In this document: positions 1-9,544 of the stretch, piece by piece
How positions within the stretch are numbered: the first letter of the stretch is position 1
How the letters are laid out: every line of letters begins with the position of its first letter
The notes under the pieces: model-generated
What the model was told of the DNA's origin: nothing
What the model saw: the letters and a program-made list of their open reading frames with translations, nothing else
Databases searched by the model: none
Origin: Gammaproteobacteria bacterium
Lineage (GTDB): Bacteria > Pseudomonadota > Gammaproteobacteria > Chromatiales > Chromatiaceae
Reading direction: 5' to 3'
DNA length: 10,241 bases
NCBI GenBank assembly: GCA_024644505.1
Contig: JAHEHQ010000070.1
Span: 1-10,241 of the forward strand
Position numbers and translations under genes: made by a program

Positions 1-48
1 ATAGCCCGTTCCCGGAATCCCTTTCTATTTGTGCGGGCTACAGAGAAT

Positions 49-54
49 GAGGAG
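49..54 (+). promoter_or_regulatory. Shine-Dalgarno site deciding the TTG start of djlA
   Basis: GAGGAG lies 6 nt before the TTG at 61. It is a strong ribosome binding site and supports TTG over the in-frame GTG at 31. Confidence 0.7.
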
Positions 55-60
55 AAGAAT

Positions 61-879
61 TTGAGCTGGTGGGGAAAATTGGCCGGTGGTGCGTTTGGGT
101 TCATGCTTGGTGGTCCGCTGGGCGCCATGCTGGGGGCGGTGCTTGGCCACAACCTGGACCGGGGGCTGAAAAATTTCAAGCAGGAAGAAGAGCTCGAGCC
201 CGGTGAAAGAGAGCGGGTTCAGACAGCCTTTTTTACCGCCACCTTCTCTGTCATGGGGCATCTTGCCAAGACCGATGGGCGCGTTTCCGAGAAGGAGATC
301 ATCCTGGCCCGCTCGGTCATGAATCAAATGGCGCTCAACCCCGAGATGCGCAATGCGGCGATGCAGTTGTTCAACGAAGGAAAGGCCGGTGATTTCCCTC
401 TCGATGACGTTATCGAACAGTTTCGGCAGGAGTGCCACCGCCGCCGCACCCTGATACAGATGTTCATGGAGATACAACTCCAGGCAGCCTATGCGGACGG
501 ACCCATCACACCAGGTGAAGAGCAGCTTCTGCTGCATATCTGCGGCAAGCTCGGAATCCCGGAATTTCTGTTTCGCGGCCTGGAACGTATGATTCAGGCC
601 GAGCTGCATTTTGCGGGCCAGGGCCGGACCGGCGGTGGGCCGAGAGGTGCCCCGGAGCCTGCAGGCCCTTCACTGGACGATGCCTATGCACTTCTCAACG
701 TGTCTTCGGATGCCAGTGACGCAGAGGTGAAAAAGGCCTATCGTCGACAGCTGAGCCAGCATCACCCGGACAAACTGGTCGCCAAGGGCCTGCCTGAGGA
801 GATGATGAAGCTGGCTGCCACCAAGACCCACGAGATACGTCAGGCCTACGAGCTGGTCGGTTCCGCGAGAGGCTGGTAG
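61..879 (+). CDS. djlA: DjlA-like membrane-anchored DnaJ co-chaperone (TerB + J domain)
   Basis: Predicted co-chaperone that stimulates DnaK from the inner membrane. From the TTG at 61 the product is 272 aa, close to E. coli DjlA (271 aa). It opens with SWWGKLAGG and a glycine-rich hydrophobic segment at about residues 6-30, matching the single N-terminal transmembrane segment of DjlA. A TerB-like helical domain follows (about 54-180, with LAKTDGRVSEKE and QAAYADGPIT), then a Gly/Pro linker (about 187-203) and a C-terminal J domain (about 204-270) with the HPD motif at 235-237, needed to stimulate DnaK ATPase. I chose TTG 61 because GAGGAG lies 6 nt upstream and the resulting N-terminus matches the family. 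A GTG at 31 would add ten polar residues before the membrane segment. The gene stands alone on the plus strand and converges on serB with 16 bp between stop codons. Confidence 0.93.
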   Translation: MSWWGKLAGGAFGFMLGGPLGAMLGAVLGHNLDRGLKNFKQEEELEPGERERVQTAFFTATFSVMGHLAKTDGRVSEKEIILARSVMNQMALNPEMRNAAMQLFNEGKAGDFPLDDVIEQFRQECHRRRTLIQMFMEIQLQAAYADGPITPGEEQLLLHICGKLGIPEFLFRGLERMIQAELHFAGQGRTGGGPRGAPEPAGPSLDDAYALLNVSSDASDAEVKKAYRRQLSQHHPDKLVAKGLPEEMMKLAATKTHEIRQAYELVGSARGW

Positions 880-895
880 GTGGCATTGGGAGTTT

Positions 896-2110
896 TCAAA
901 TGATTTCCCGGTCGCGTACACCCAGCAGATAAAGTATGCTGTCCAGTCCCAGGGTGGAGATGGCGTGGCGTGCATTTTTTCTTACCACCGGCTTGGCGTG
1001 AAAGGCGACGCCCAGGCCGGCCAGACTGAGCATGGGCAGGTCATTTGCACCGTCCCCCACGGCGATCACCTGTTTGAGGCTGATGCCCATGTCGTCAGCC
1101 ATCCTGTTTAACAATTTTGCCTTCATGGCGCCGTCTACGATCTCACCCCGGACCTCACCGGTCAGGCGGCCATCCCGGATATCCAGCTCGTTGGCGGAGA
1201 CGCAGTCCAGGTTCAGCCTGCGCCTCAGATGTTCGGCGAAGTAGGTAAAGCCTCCGGACAGGATCCCAATCCGGTAGCCAAGCATTCTGAGTGTCGAGAT
1301 CAGGCGCTCCGCGCCTTCGGTGATGGGCAGTCGTGCGGCAATCCGCTCCAGCACCGATGCCTCGAGACCCTTGAGCAGCGCCAGTCGTCGACGAAAGCTT
1401 TCCCGGAAATCGATCTCCCCCTGCATGGCGGCCTCTGTAATGGCGGCCACCTCCCGGCCCACGCCCGCCGCCTTGGCCAGTTCATCGATAACTTCAACCT
1501 CGATCAGGGTGGAATCCATGTCGAAAACGATAAGACGCCGGTTGCGTCGATACAGGTCATCGGCCTGGAAGGCGATGTCCACTTCGTCGATCCGGCTGAT
1601 CTCCAGCAGGTCGTGGCGCAGGTCCGCCTCCCGCCCAGGCTCCCCGCGCAACGAAAACTCCACGCAGGCCCGGCGATGCGGGTCCTCACCCCGCAGCGTG
1701 AAACGTCCGGATAGACGGGTGATGCCGTCTATGTTCAGTTCGTGGGCCGCAACGATCCTGGCCACCCGGGAGATGTTTCGGGCGGTGAGTTTGCGGCCAA
1801 GCAGTGTGACGATATAGCGTGGCTTTCCCTGCAGTCCCACCCAGTGTTCGTAATCGGAGTTCCCGATGGGTGTGAAATTGATATTCAACCCCAGCTGGTG
1901 TGCCTGAAACAGCAGGTCCTTTACGACGGGCCCCGATTGGGCTTCGGGGGGGACCTCCAGCAGCATGCCCAGGGAGAGATGGTCATGGATGACCGCCTGT
2001 CCGATATCGAGGATATTGACGCCATGGTCGGCCAGCACGTCCGCCAGCGCTGCCGTCAACCCGGGGTGGTCCTTTCCGGTAACGTTGAGCAGTATGATCT
2101 CCCGTTTCAT
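896..2110 (-). CDS. serB: Phosphoserine phosphatase, two-ACT-domain form
   Basis: Cytosolic enzyme for the last step of serine biosynthesis, phosphoserine to serine plus phosphate. It has 404 aa. The N-terminal half (about 1-180) looks like two ACT-type regulatory domains, starting REIILLNVTGKDHPGLTAAL, with a second at about 97-180. The C-terminal HAD phosphatase domain shows all motifs: DMDST with nucleophile Asp197 and Asp199, the serine motif ILSGG (Ser285), the motif III Lys330, and VGDGANDLPM with Asp353 and Asp357 for Mg2+. This is longer than the 322-aa E. coli SerB and matches the roughly 400-aa forms with tandem ACT domains found in other proteobacteria and in mycobacteria. Its ATG overlaps the ycgL stop (ATGA), so translational coupling is likely. 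It is probably the last gene of the glgP-ycgL-serB transcript. Confidence 0.97.
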   Translation of the reverse strand: MKREIILLNVTGKDHPGLTAALADVLADHGVNILDIGQAVIHDHLSLGMLLEVPPEAQSGPVVKDLLFQAHQLGLNINFTPIGNSDYEHWVGLQGKPRYIVTLLGRKLTARNISRVARIVAAHELNIDGITRLSGRFTLRGEDPHRRACVEFSLRGEPGREADLRHDLLEISRIDEVDIAFQADDLYRRNRRLIVFDMDSTLIEVEVIDELAKAAGVGREVAAITEAAMQGEIDFRESFRRRLALLKGLEASVLERIAARLPITEGAERLISTLRMLGYRIGILSGGFTYFAEHLRRRLNLDCVSANELDIRDGRLTGEVRGEIVDGAMKAKLLNRMADDMGISLKQVIAVGDGANDLPMLSLAGLGVAFHAKPVVRKNARHAISTLGLDSILYLLGVRDREII

Positions 2111-2373
2111 TCCAGAAATTGTCCTGGTTTGATGCTGGGCGGCATCTGCAGGTGAAATCCCTGCTGCTTCAGATTGGCGATGACCTTTGACACGTTTTCA
2201 CGTGCCAGCCTCCGGGTCGGATGCAGTTCCAGTTCCGTCACCAGGGTGGGCTTGCCGAATCTTTCCATCAATGCGGGAGGCAGCTCGTCGAATGCATCTT
2301 CCTTCGCCAGGTACAGGTACATCTCGACCTGGCGGGTGCCGCGGTAGATCCAGCAGGTGATCGGGGCATCCAT
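2107..2373 (-). CDS. ycgL: YcgL domain protein (DUF709)
   Basis: Small 88-aa protein of the YcgL family, found mainly in Gammaproteobacteria; its biochemical role is not established. Family features visible are the opening CWIYRGTRQVEMYLYLAKEDAF, the segment LPPALMERFGKPTLVTELEL, and the C-terminal block VIANLKQQGFHLQMPP. There is no signal peptide or membrane segment. It starts 17 bp after the glgP stop, and its TGA overlaps the ATG of serB by 4 bp, so it is almost certainly co-transcribed with both. No clear Shine-Dalgarno sequence precedes its ATG, which suggests that its translation depends on upstream ribosomes. Confidence 0.93.
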   Translation of the reverse strand: MDAPITCWIYRGTRQVEMYLYLAKEDAFDELPPALMERFGKPTLVTELELHPTRRLARENVSKVIANLKQQGFHLQMPPSIKPGQFLE

Positions 2374-2390
2374 GGCGGGTGGAATCTGGA

Positions 2391-4916
<2,526 letters not shown>

Positions 4917-4951
4917 GCGATACTCGATAACGACTCTGAAAATTGTGAGCC

Positions 4952-4979
4952 ATTATAAATGAGCTGAAAGGCATTGGAA
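4952..4979 (-). promoter_or_regulatory. Candidate sigma70 promoter for glgP-ycgL-serB
   Basis: On the minus strand a perfect -10 box TATAAT lies at 4957-4952. A weak -35 candidate, TTCCAA, lies at 4979-4974 with a 16-nt spacer. The start point would be near 4945, giving a leader of about 29 nt before the glgP ATG. The -35 matches the consensus at only three of six positions, so the call rests mainly on the -10 box. Confidence 0.5.
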
Positions 4980-4990
4980 GCTTAATGAAG

Positions 4991-5027
4991 GCGGGCCTCC
5001 CGGGGGGATTGCCTCCCGGGAAGCCGC
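4991..5027 (-). terminator. GC-rich hairpin between pilU and glgP, probable pilU terminator
   Basis: An inverted repeat with arms around two copies of CCTCCCGGG can form a stem of about 15 pairs, with one bulge, one mismatch and a short ATTG loop. It starts 54 nt after the pilU stop and lies before the glgP promoter. On the minus strand it is followed by TTCATT, a poor U-tract, so it may be a weak or Rho-assisted terminator, or a hairpin protecting the 3' end of the pilU mRNA. Confidence 0.5.
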
Positions 5028-5080
5028 AATGAACGGTTTCAGAGAATGCATGAAAAGAGGGAAGCGAACATCTTGTCTGC

Positions 5081-6193
5081 TCAGAAGTACTCCTCGTCGT
5101 GAATCTTGAGCCCCTGGGGTGTGGTGACGGCAGAGCTTTCATCCAGGCGGATTCGCAGTGACAGGTTGTTCCTTGAGTCGGCATTCTTCAGGGCCTCCTC
5201 CATGGTGATCAGTTCCTCTGCGTAGAGATTGTAGAGGGCCTGGTCGAAGGTCTGCATGCCTCTTTCGTTGCCCTGTTCCATCGCTTCCTTGATGGCGTGG
5301 ATATCGCCCTTCTGGATCAGTTCCGCCACAAAGGTCGAGAGCAGCATGATCTCCACCGCCGGAACCCGCTTCCCGTCCTTGCTCTTGACCAGTCTTTGGG
5401 AGATGACGGCCTTCAGGTTCAGGGACAGGTCCATGAACAGTTGATGATGGGCGCTGTCGGGGAAGAAGTTGATGATGCGGTCCAGTGCCTGGTTGGCATT
5501 ATTGGCGTGGAGGGTAGAGAGGCAGAGATGCCCGGTTTCTGCATAGGCGATGGCGTGCTGCATGGTGGCCCGATCCCTGATCTCACCGATCAGGATCACG
5601 TCCGGCGCCTCCCGCATGGCGTTTTTCAGCGCCGCTTCATAGGATAGGGTGTCCAGCCCCACCTCCCGCTGATCCACCACGGATTTCTTGTGTGTGTGCA
5701 GAAATTCCACCGGATCCTCGATGGTAAGGATATGCCCGGTGGCGTTTTCGTTTCGATGGCCAATCATGGATGCCAGGGTGGTTGATTTGCCTGATCCGGT
5801 GGACCCCACAACCAGAACCAGACCTCGCGGTTCCATGACCAGCTCTTTGAGCGTCTGGGGGAGTTTGAGTTCCTCGATGGTGGGTATCTGGCCCTTGATG
5901 TACCGAACCACCATCGCCACGTCTCCCCGCTGACGAAAAACATTGACCCGAAACCGGCCCAGACCGCCCATGGAAATGGCCAGATTGCCCTCCATGGTGG
6001 ATTCGAACTCGGAGATCTGGGCGTCGCTCATGATGGAATAAGCCAGTTTGCGAACTATTCCCGGTCCCATGGGGGTGTCGCCGATCGGCATGGTCCTGCC
6101 CTCGGCCTTTAGGTTCGGGGGGGCACCTGTACTGAAAAACAGGTCCGAACCGTTTTTTTGTACCATCAGTTTCAGATAAGGTGTTATTTCCAT
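5081..6193 (-). CDS. pilU: Type IV pilus retraction ATPase PilU (PilT paralogue)
   Basis: Secretion-type hexameric ATPase that assists PilT in pilus retraction and twitching at the cytoplasmic base of the machine. From the ATG at 6193 it has 370 aa. Motifs are the Walker A GSTGSGKST (130-138), the Asp box ILTIEDPVEF (155-164), the Walker B region DVILIGEIRD (198-207), and the His box TLHANNANQALDRI (227-240). The HANNANQA form and the extended C-terminus (about 340-370) point to PilU rather than PilT. The frame stays open to 6586, but the upstream part is not PilU-like and would run into the DUF1244 gene, whereas MEITPYLKLMVQKNGSDLFF matches the family start. The Shine-Dalgarno is weak (AGAGAA). 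No pilT adjoins it here; it is divergent from the DUF1244 gene. Confidence 0.93.
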   Translation of the reverse strand: MEITPYLKLMVQKNGSDLFFSTGAPPNLKAEGRTMPIGDTPMGPGIVRKLAYSIMSDAQISEFESTMEGNLAISMGGLGRFRVNVFRQRGDVAMVVRYIKGQIPTIEELKLPQTLKELVMEPRGLVLVVGSTGSGKSTTLASMIGHRNENATGHILTIEDPVEFLHTHKKSVVDQREVGLDTLSYEAALKNAMREAPDVILIGEIRDRATMQHAIAYAETGHLCLSTLHANNANQALDRIINFFPDSAHHQLFMDLSLNLKAVISQRLVKSKDGKRVPAVEIMLLSTFVAELIQKGDIHAIKEAMEQGNERGMQTFDQALYNLYAEELITMEEALKNADSRNNLSLRIRLDESSAVTTPQGLKIHDEEYF

Positions 6194-6215
6194 TGAGTTT
6201 CTCTGTTTTTTTGGG

Positions 6216-6234
6216 TTCCCGGAGGACACGGGAA
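6216..6234 (-). other. Inverted repeat in the pilU leader region
   Basis: TTCCCG and CGGGAA are separated by 7 nt, centred about 32 nt upstream of the pilU ATG. A run of seven A residues follows on the minus strand. It could fold in the pilU mRNA leader or bind a regulator; function unknown. The rest of the 214-bp region between pilU and the DUF1244 gene must contain both divergent promoters, but I see no convincing -35/-10 pair. Confidence 0.35.
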
Positions 6235-6397
6235 ATATCTTGGGATTCTGTTTCCATTGCATCGGCAGCCGGCGCGGGAAATTGAGAGCAAAGAGGTATT
6301 TTTTATCCCGGGTTCCGCTCCGCTTCCTCAGGGCAACGTTTGGAATGTGCTGGAAACAGCGACGGAGTAAACTAGTGCCGATTATCGACAACAGTAT

Positions 6398-6402
6398 GGA
6401 GG
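6398..6402 (+). promoter_or_regulatory. Shine-Dalgarno site deciding the GTG start of the DUF1244 gene
   Basis: GGAGG lies 5 nt before the GTG at 6408. It overlaps an in-frame ATG at 6396 that has no ribosome binding site of its own. A second GGAG (6364-6367) sits 7 nt before another in-frame GTG at 6375, so a longer form cannot be excluded. Confidence 0.6.
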
Positions 6403-6407
6403 CAGCA

Positions 6408-6725
6408 GTGGACGAGTTAACCAGGATCAGACTTGAAGCGGCAGCTTTTCGGGGGTTGGTGGCACATCTTCGGCAGCGCACCGACGTACAGAATATCGAC
6501 ATCATGAATCTTGCCGGTTTCTGCCGTAACTGCCTGTCCAAATGGTACAAGGCCGCTGCCGATGAACAGGGTGTTCCGATCACCAAGGAGGACGCGCTGG
6601 AGGCCGTTTACGGGATGTCCTACAAAGAATGGAAATCCAGATATCAGAAGGAAGCCACACCGGATCAGCTCGAACTGTTCGAACAGACGAAGCCTTTACA
6701 TGCCGTGATAAACGGCCATCAATGA
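6408..6725 (+). CDS. DUF1244 (SMc04008-like) family protein
   Basis: Small helical protein of the DUF1244 family, function not established. From the GTG at 6408 the product is 105 aa. It shows the family core: LEAAAFRGLVAHLRQRTDVQNIDIMNLAGFCRNCLSKWY is read in segments at about 9-20, 23-35 and 36-47, followed by VYGMSYKEWKSRYQKEATP at about 68-85. The two cysteines in FCRNC (39 and 42) form a CxxC pair that could bind a metal or be redox active; this is inference. GTG 6408 was chosen for its GGAGG site and because family members start shortly before the LEAAAF block; starts at 6375 or 6396 are possible. There is no signal peptide. cinA follows 55 bp downstream on the same strand, so the two may be co-transcribed. 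Confidence 0.88.
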   Translation: MDELTRIRLEAAAFRGLVAHLRQRTDVQNIDIMNLAGFCRNCLSKWYKAAADEQGVPITKEDALEAVYGMSYKEWKSRYQKEATPDQLELFEQTKPLHAVINGHQ

Positions 6726-6780
6726 CGGTTTTCGCAACCCTCCAGATTCGCTGAAGCAATCCAAGCGGGAATCGAAGTGT

Positions 6781-8064
6781 ATGAATATCCAACTTCTGTT
6801 GACAGGCAATGAATTGATGCGCGGCGACACCGTAGACTCCAATTCTGCCATGATTGCCCAGCATCTGGATCGCCTCGGTCTCAATATAAGCAGAAAGATC
6901 ACCATTGGGGATGATCTGAATCTGCTGGTTTCCCAATTGCGGGAACTCGCCGCAACCGGCGACCTGCTTCTGGTGAACGGTGGACTGGGGCCCACTATCG
7001 ATGACTTGACCGCCCGTGCCGTAGCTGAGTTGGTCGGGGCCCCACTGACCGAACACCCTCAGGCCATGGAGCATCTGACAGCCTGGTGTGCCGGGCGGGG
7101 TGTGGCTTTGAACGCCTCCAACCTGAAACAGGCACAGCTGCCGGCCGGTGCCAGCATCATTCCCAACCCGCGGGGCTCAGCCGTTGGTTTCACCGTGCGC
7201 CATGATCAGTGTGACATCTTTTGTACACCGGGGGTGCCGGTGGAACTCAGGGGAATGCTTAAACAGAGCGTAATCCCCGCCATTGCCAGGCACCTGGATC
7301 CAGGGCAGACCCGATTGATTCAGCGTTTTCACACCTTTGGTATCGGTGAGTCCGGGCTCCAGCAGTGGATAGCAGACGAACTTCCCGATTGGCCTCCCGA
7401 GGTGGATCTTGGGTTCAGGGCCGGTGCACCGACTCTGGAGGTGAAGGTGCTGAGTCCCCAGCGCAAAGCCGAAGAGCACAGCCTGTACGTCGAGAGGCTC
7501 CGTGAATTGATCGGCGACTATATCGTCGCACAGAATGAAGGCAACCTGCCGGGGTCTCTTATCAGGGTCCTTGGGGAAAAAGGGATGAAACTGACTACCG
7601 CGGAATCCTGCACCGGCGGGTTGATCGCCTCCATGCTGACCGGGCAGGCGGGGGCCTCCGAAGTGTTCGAGGCAGGTTTCGTGACCTATGCCAATGACAT
7701 GAAGGAACGGATGCTGGGCGTCTCCGGCGAAGACCTTGCGAGCCAGGGGGCGGTCAGTGAAACCGTGGTGAGGCAGATGGCGATGGGTGCGCTGACGGTA
7801 AGCGGAGCCGATTGTGCGGTTGCCGTCTCCGGCATCGCCGGTCCCAGCGGGGGGACAGCGGAAAAACCGGTAGGCACAGTCTGGCTGGCCTGGGGGAGCG
7901 CCGGGGACATGCGCAGCGTCTGCCTGCACTATCCCTATGGCAGAAAGATGTTTCAGACCATGGTGGCGGGTGCGGCACTGGATCTGGTCCGGCGTTTTCT
8001 TTGCGGCATTGAAGCCACGCCGCGGTATTTCAGGGAGCGCAGGCTGCCTGACACGATTCAGTAG
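6781..8064 (+). CDS. cinA: CinA, NMN amidohydrolase with N-terminal MoCF-like domain
   Basis: Full-length two-domain CinA of 427 aa. The N-terminal MoCF/MoaB-like domain (about 1-170) begins LLLTGNELMRGDTVDSNS and carries NGGLGPTIDD at 66-75; in known CinA proteins this part has ADP-ribose pyrophosphatase-type activity. The C-terminal PncC domain (about 255-415) hydrolyses nicotinamide mononucleotide to nicotinic acid mononucleotide plus ammonia, recycling the NMN made by NAD-dependent DNA ligase. It holds TAESCTGG with the likely catalytic Ser276, YANDMK with the partner Lys308 (the Ser/Lys pair of this family), and SGIAGPSGGT around 350-359. The ATG matches the family start although its Shine-Dalgarno is weak. 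The stop overlaps the end of convergent slyX by 7 bp. Confidence 0.96.
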   Translation: MNIQLLLTGNELMRGDTVDSNSAMIAQHLDRLGLNISRKITIGDDLNLLVSQLRELAATGDLLLVNGGLGPTIDDLTARAVAELVGAPLTEHPQAMEHLTAWCAGRGVALNASNLKQAQLPAGASIIPNPRGSAVGFTVRHDQCDIFCTPGVPVELRGMLKQSVIPAIARHLDPGQTRLIQRFHTFGIGESGLQQWIADELPDWPPEVDLGFRAGAPTLEVKVLSPQRKAEEHSLYVERLRELIGDYIVAQNEGNLPGSLIRVLGEKGMKLTTAESCTGGLIASMLTGQAGASEVFEAGFVTYANDMKERMLGVSGEDLASQGAVSETVVRQMAMGALTVSGADCAVAVSGIAGPSGGTAEKPVGTVWLAWGSAGDMRSVCLHYPYGRKMFQTMVAGAALDLVRRFLCGIEATPRYFRERRLPDTIQ

Positions 8065-8261
8065 TGGGGTGGTGGAGGCTCATCGGACGGGGACATCACC
8101 TCTTCGGATGTCAGATTTCTGAGCTGTGATTGAAGCTGTTCGACATCTTTCTTAAACTCCAGGATCTCCCGCTGCTGATCTGCGACCGTCTTTGTCAGTT
8201 CGAGCAGGGCATCTTCCTGAAAGGCGACCCGTGTTTGCAATTCGATGAGTTGATCTTCCAA
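8058..8261 (-). CDS. slyX: SlyX family coiled-coil protein
   Basis: 67-aa SlyX protein, function unknown. It starts EDQLIELQTRVAFQEDALLEL and continues as a near-continuous heptad-rich coiled coil to about residue 50. It ends with the proline-rich PPPPHY tail typical of SlyX. The start is TTG at 8261, with AGGAG 8 nt upstream, and the resulting N-terminus matches the family. It lies downstream of zapE on the same strand but is separated by 149 bp, so it may have its own promoter. Its 3' end overlaps that of cinA. Confidence 0.92.
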   Translation of the reverse strand: MEDQLIELQTRVAFQEDALLELTKTVADQQREILEFKKDVEQLQSQLRNLTSEEVMSPSDEPPPPHY

Positions 8262-8269
8262 GTTCGGTA

Positions 8270-8274
8270 CTCCT
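8270..8274 (-). promoter_or_regulatory. Shine-Dalgarno site for the TTG start of slyX
   Basis: AGGAG on the minus strand lies 8 nt before the TTG at 8261 and explains translation from this uncommon start codon. Confidence 0.65.
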
Positions 8275-8280
8275 GGGTAA

Positions 8281-8398
8281 GTGGGCAGGGCGTCATTCCT
8301 GGCTGCGGGACGCCAAGCCTACAGGGAAGTATTTACAGCGTGTCATGGGATGCGATACCCACAACCTCGCGGCACTCTGGTTAAAAAGTGTCATAAAA
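8281..8398. repeat. Candidate dispersed intergenic repeat between zapE and slyX
   Basis: This non-coding stretch contains the inverted pair GGCGTC (8289-8294) and GACGCC (8309-8314) around TCATTCCTGGCTGCGGG, then CTACAGGGAAGTATTTACAG. Its style resembles repeat elements scattered between genes in many proteobacteria, but there is only one copy in the window, so the repeat status is a suspicion. No open reading frame here looks like a protein, and no clear terminator follows zapE. Confidence 0.35.
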
Positions 8399-8410
8399 CC
8401 CAATTAGGAA

Positions 8411-9544
8411 CTAAGCCCTGTGCTCCATCGCCAGGTAATCCCTTGACTGCATCTCCAGCAGCCGGCTTTCCGCACGCTGAAATTCGAAGGCCAGTCTGTT
8501 CCCCTGGTACAGGGATTCCGGCGGCTGCTCGGCGCTGATGATGAGTTTGACCTTGCGGTCGTAGAATTCGTCCAGCAGGTAGAGAAAGCGCCTGGCGGCG
8601 TCATCCTGCTCGGGGGTGAGTGTGGGAATATTCGAGATCAGGATCGTGTGGTAGCTGCGCGCCAGTTCCAGGTAGTCGGCCTGGCTTCGTGGGGGACCGC
8701 AGAGAACCATGAAGTCGAACCAAGCCACATCGTCGGCCACGCGCCGCACCGGGATCTCACGATTGTAGACGTTGATGGTTCCTCCCACTCTCCCTACCTC
8801 GGGAGCCAGGTTCTCGAACTCATCGGCCATGGCCTGATCGACCTCCGGTCCCAGGAAGGTGTGGTAGATTCTGGCATGCTCCAGAAACAACAACCGATAG
8901 TCGGTCTCCCCGTCCAGCTCCATGACCCGGGTGTGCTCGTTCAACAGTGCTATTGCCAGGAGAAAACGTTCTCTTTGCAGGCCGTTGAGATAGAGGTTGT
9001 CGGGCTTGGTGTTGGAGGTGGTGACGAGTGCCACCCCGTGATCGAACAGGGCACTGAGGAGCTGCCCCAGAATCATGGCATCTCCTATGTCGGAGACGAA
9101 GAACTCGTCCAGACAGAGCACCCGGGTCCTGGAGGCAAGCCGGGCCGCCACTTCTTTCAGGGGGTCCGGCTGCTCCTTCAAGCGTCTCAGCTCCTCGTGC
9201 ACCTCCCGCATAAAACGGTGGAAGTGGACGCGCAGCTTTTTTTCGATCGGCAGGTGGTTGTAGAAGAGGTCAAGCAGCCAGGTTTTGCCCCGCCCTACGC
9301 CACCCCAGATGTACATACCCTGAACAGGCGGCAGTTGGGGCTGTCGCCGGCGGAGAAGATTTTTCAGTACCCCGCCCATAGGGGCAGGCGGCGGTTCCAG
9401 CAGTTCTTCGAAGAGCGCCTGCAGCCGGAGCACAACCCAGCGCTGCGCGGCGTCGGAGTGCATGCCCCGTTCTTTGAGCTGCTGTTCATAATGCTCCAGC
9501 AGCGTCATCCCAGGGCCGGTTCGGTTATCCGGGATAGCGGTCAT
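8411..9544 (-). CDS. zapE: ZapE (AFG1/YhcM-like) cell division ATPase
   Basis: AFG1-like P-loop ATPase; in E. coli ZapE interacts with FtsZ and affects Z-ring stability, especially under stress such as low oxygen. It has 377 aa. Walker A is GGVGRGKT (81-88), Walker B VLCLDEF (142-148) followed by FVSDIGDAMIL, and a sensor-like stretch TTSNTKPDNLY is at 175-185. The C-terminal part (about 255-377) includes the AFG1-typical WFDFMVLCGPPRSQADYLELA and LLDEFYDRKVKLIISAE. There is no signal or membrane segment. Two starts are possible: ATG 9544, overlapping the ArsR gene by 20 bp, or ATG 9508 (residue 13, MTLLEHYEQQL), which fits ZapE N-termini well and leaves a 16-bp gap. Neither has a strong Shine-Dalgarno. 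Confidence 0.94.
   Translation of the reverse strand: MTAIPDNRTGPGMTLLEHYEQQLKERGMHSDAAQRWVVLRLQALFEELLEPPPAPMGGVLKNLLRRRQPQLPPVQGMYIWGGVGRGKTWLLDLFYNHLPIEKKLRVHFHRFMREVHEELRRLKEQPDPLKEVAARLASRTRVLCLDEFFVSDIGDAMILGQLLSALFDHGVALVTTSNTKPDNLYLNGLQRERFLLAIALLNEHTRVMELDGETDYRLLFLEHARIYHTFLGPEVDQAMADEFENLAPEVGRVGGTINVYNREIPVRRVADDVAWFDFMVLCGPPRSQADYLELARSYHTILISNIPTLTPEQDDAARRFLYLLDEFYDRKVKLIISAEQPPESLYQGNRLAFEFQRAESRLLEMQSRDYLAMEHRA

Noticed and set aside
4941..4950. AATTGTGAGC, identical to a lac operator half-site
   Set aside because: There is only one half-site, no symmetric partner and no LacI-type regulator nearby; chance match.
6240..6407. Upstream ATG extension of the DUF1244 gene
   Set aside because: The extra residues are basic and unlike the family, and no ribosome binding site precedes 6240.
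6194..6586. N-terminal extension of pilU to 501 aa
   Set aside because: The added residues have no similarity to PilU and would overlap the divergent DUF1244 gene; the family start is at 6193.
8370..8410. Possible terminator after zapE (CACT/AGTG and GGTT/AACC pairs with T-runs on the minus strand)
   Set aside because: The stems are only 4 bp, too short to support a terminator.
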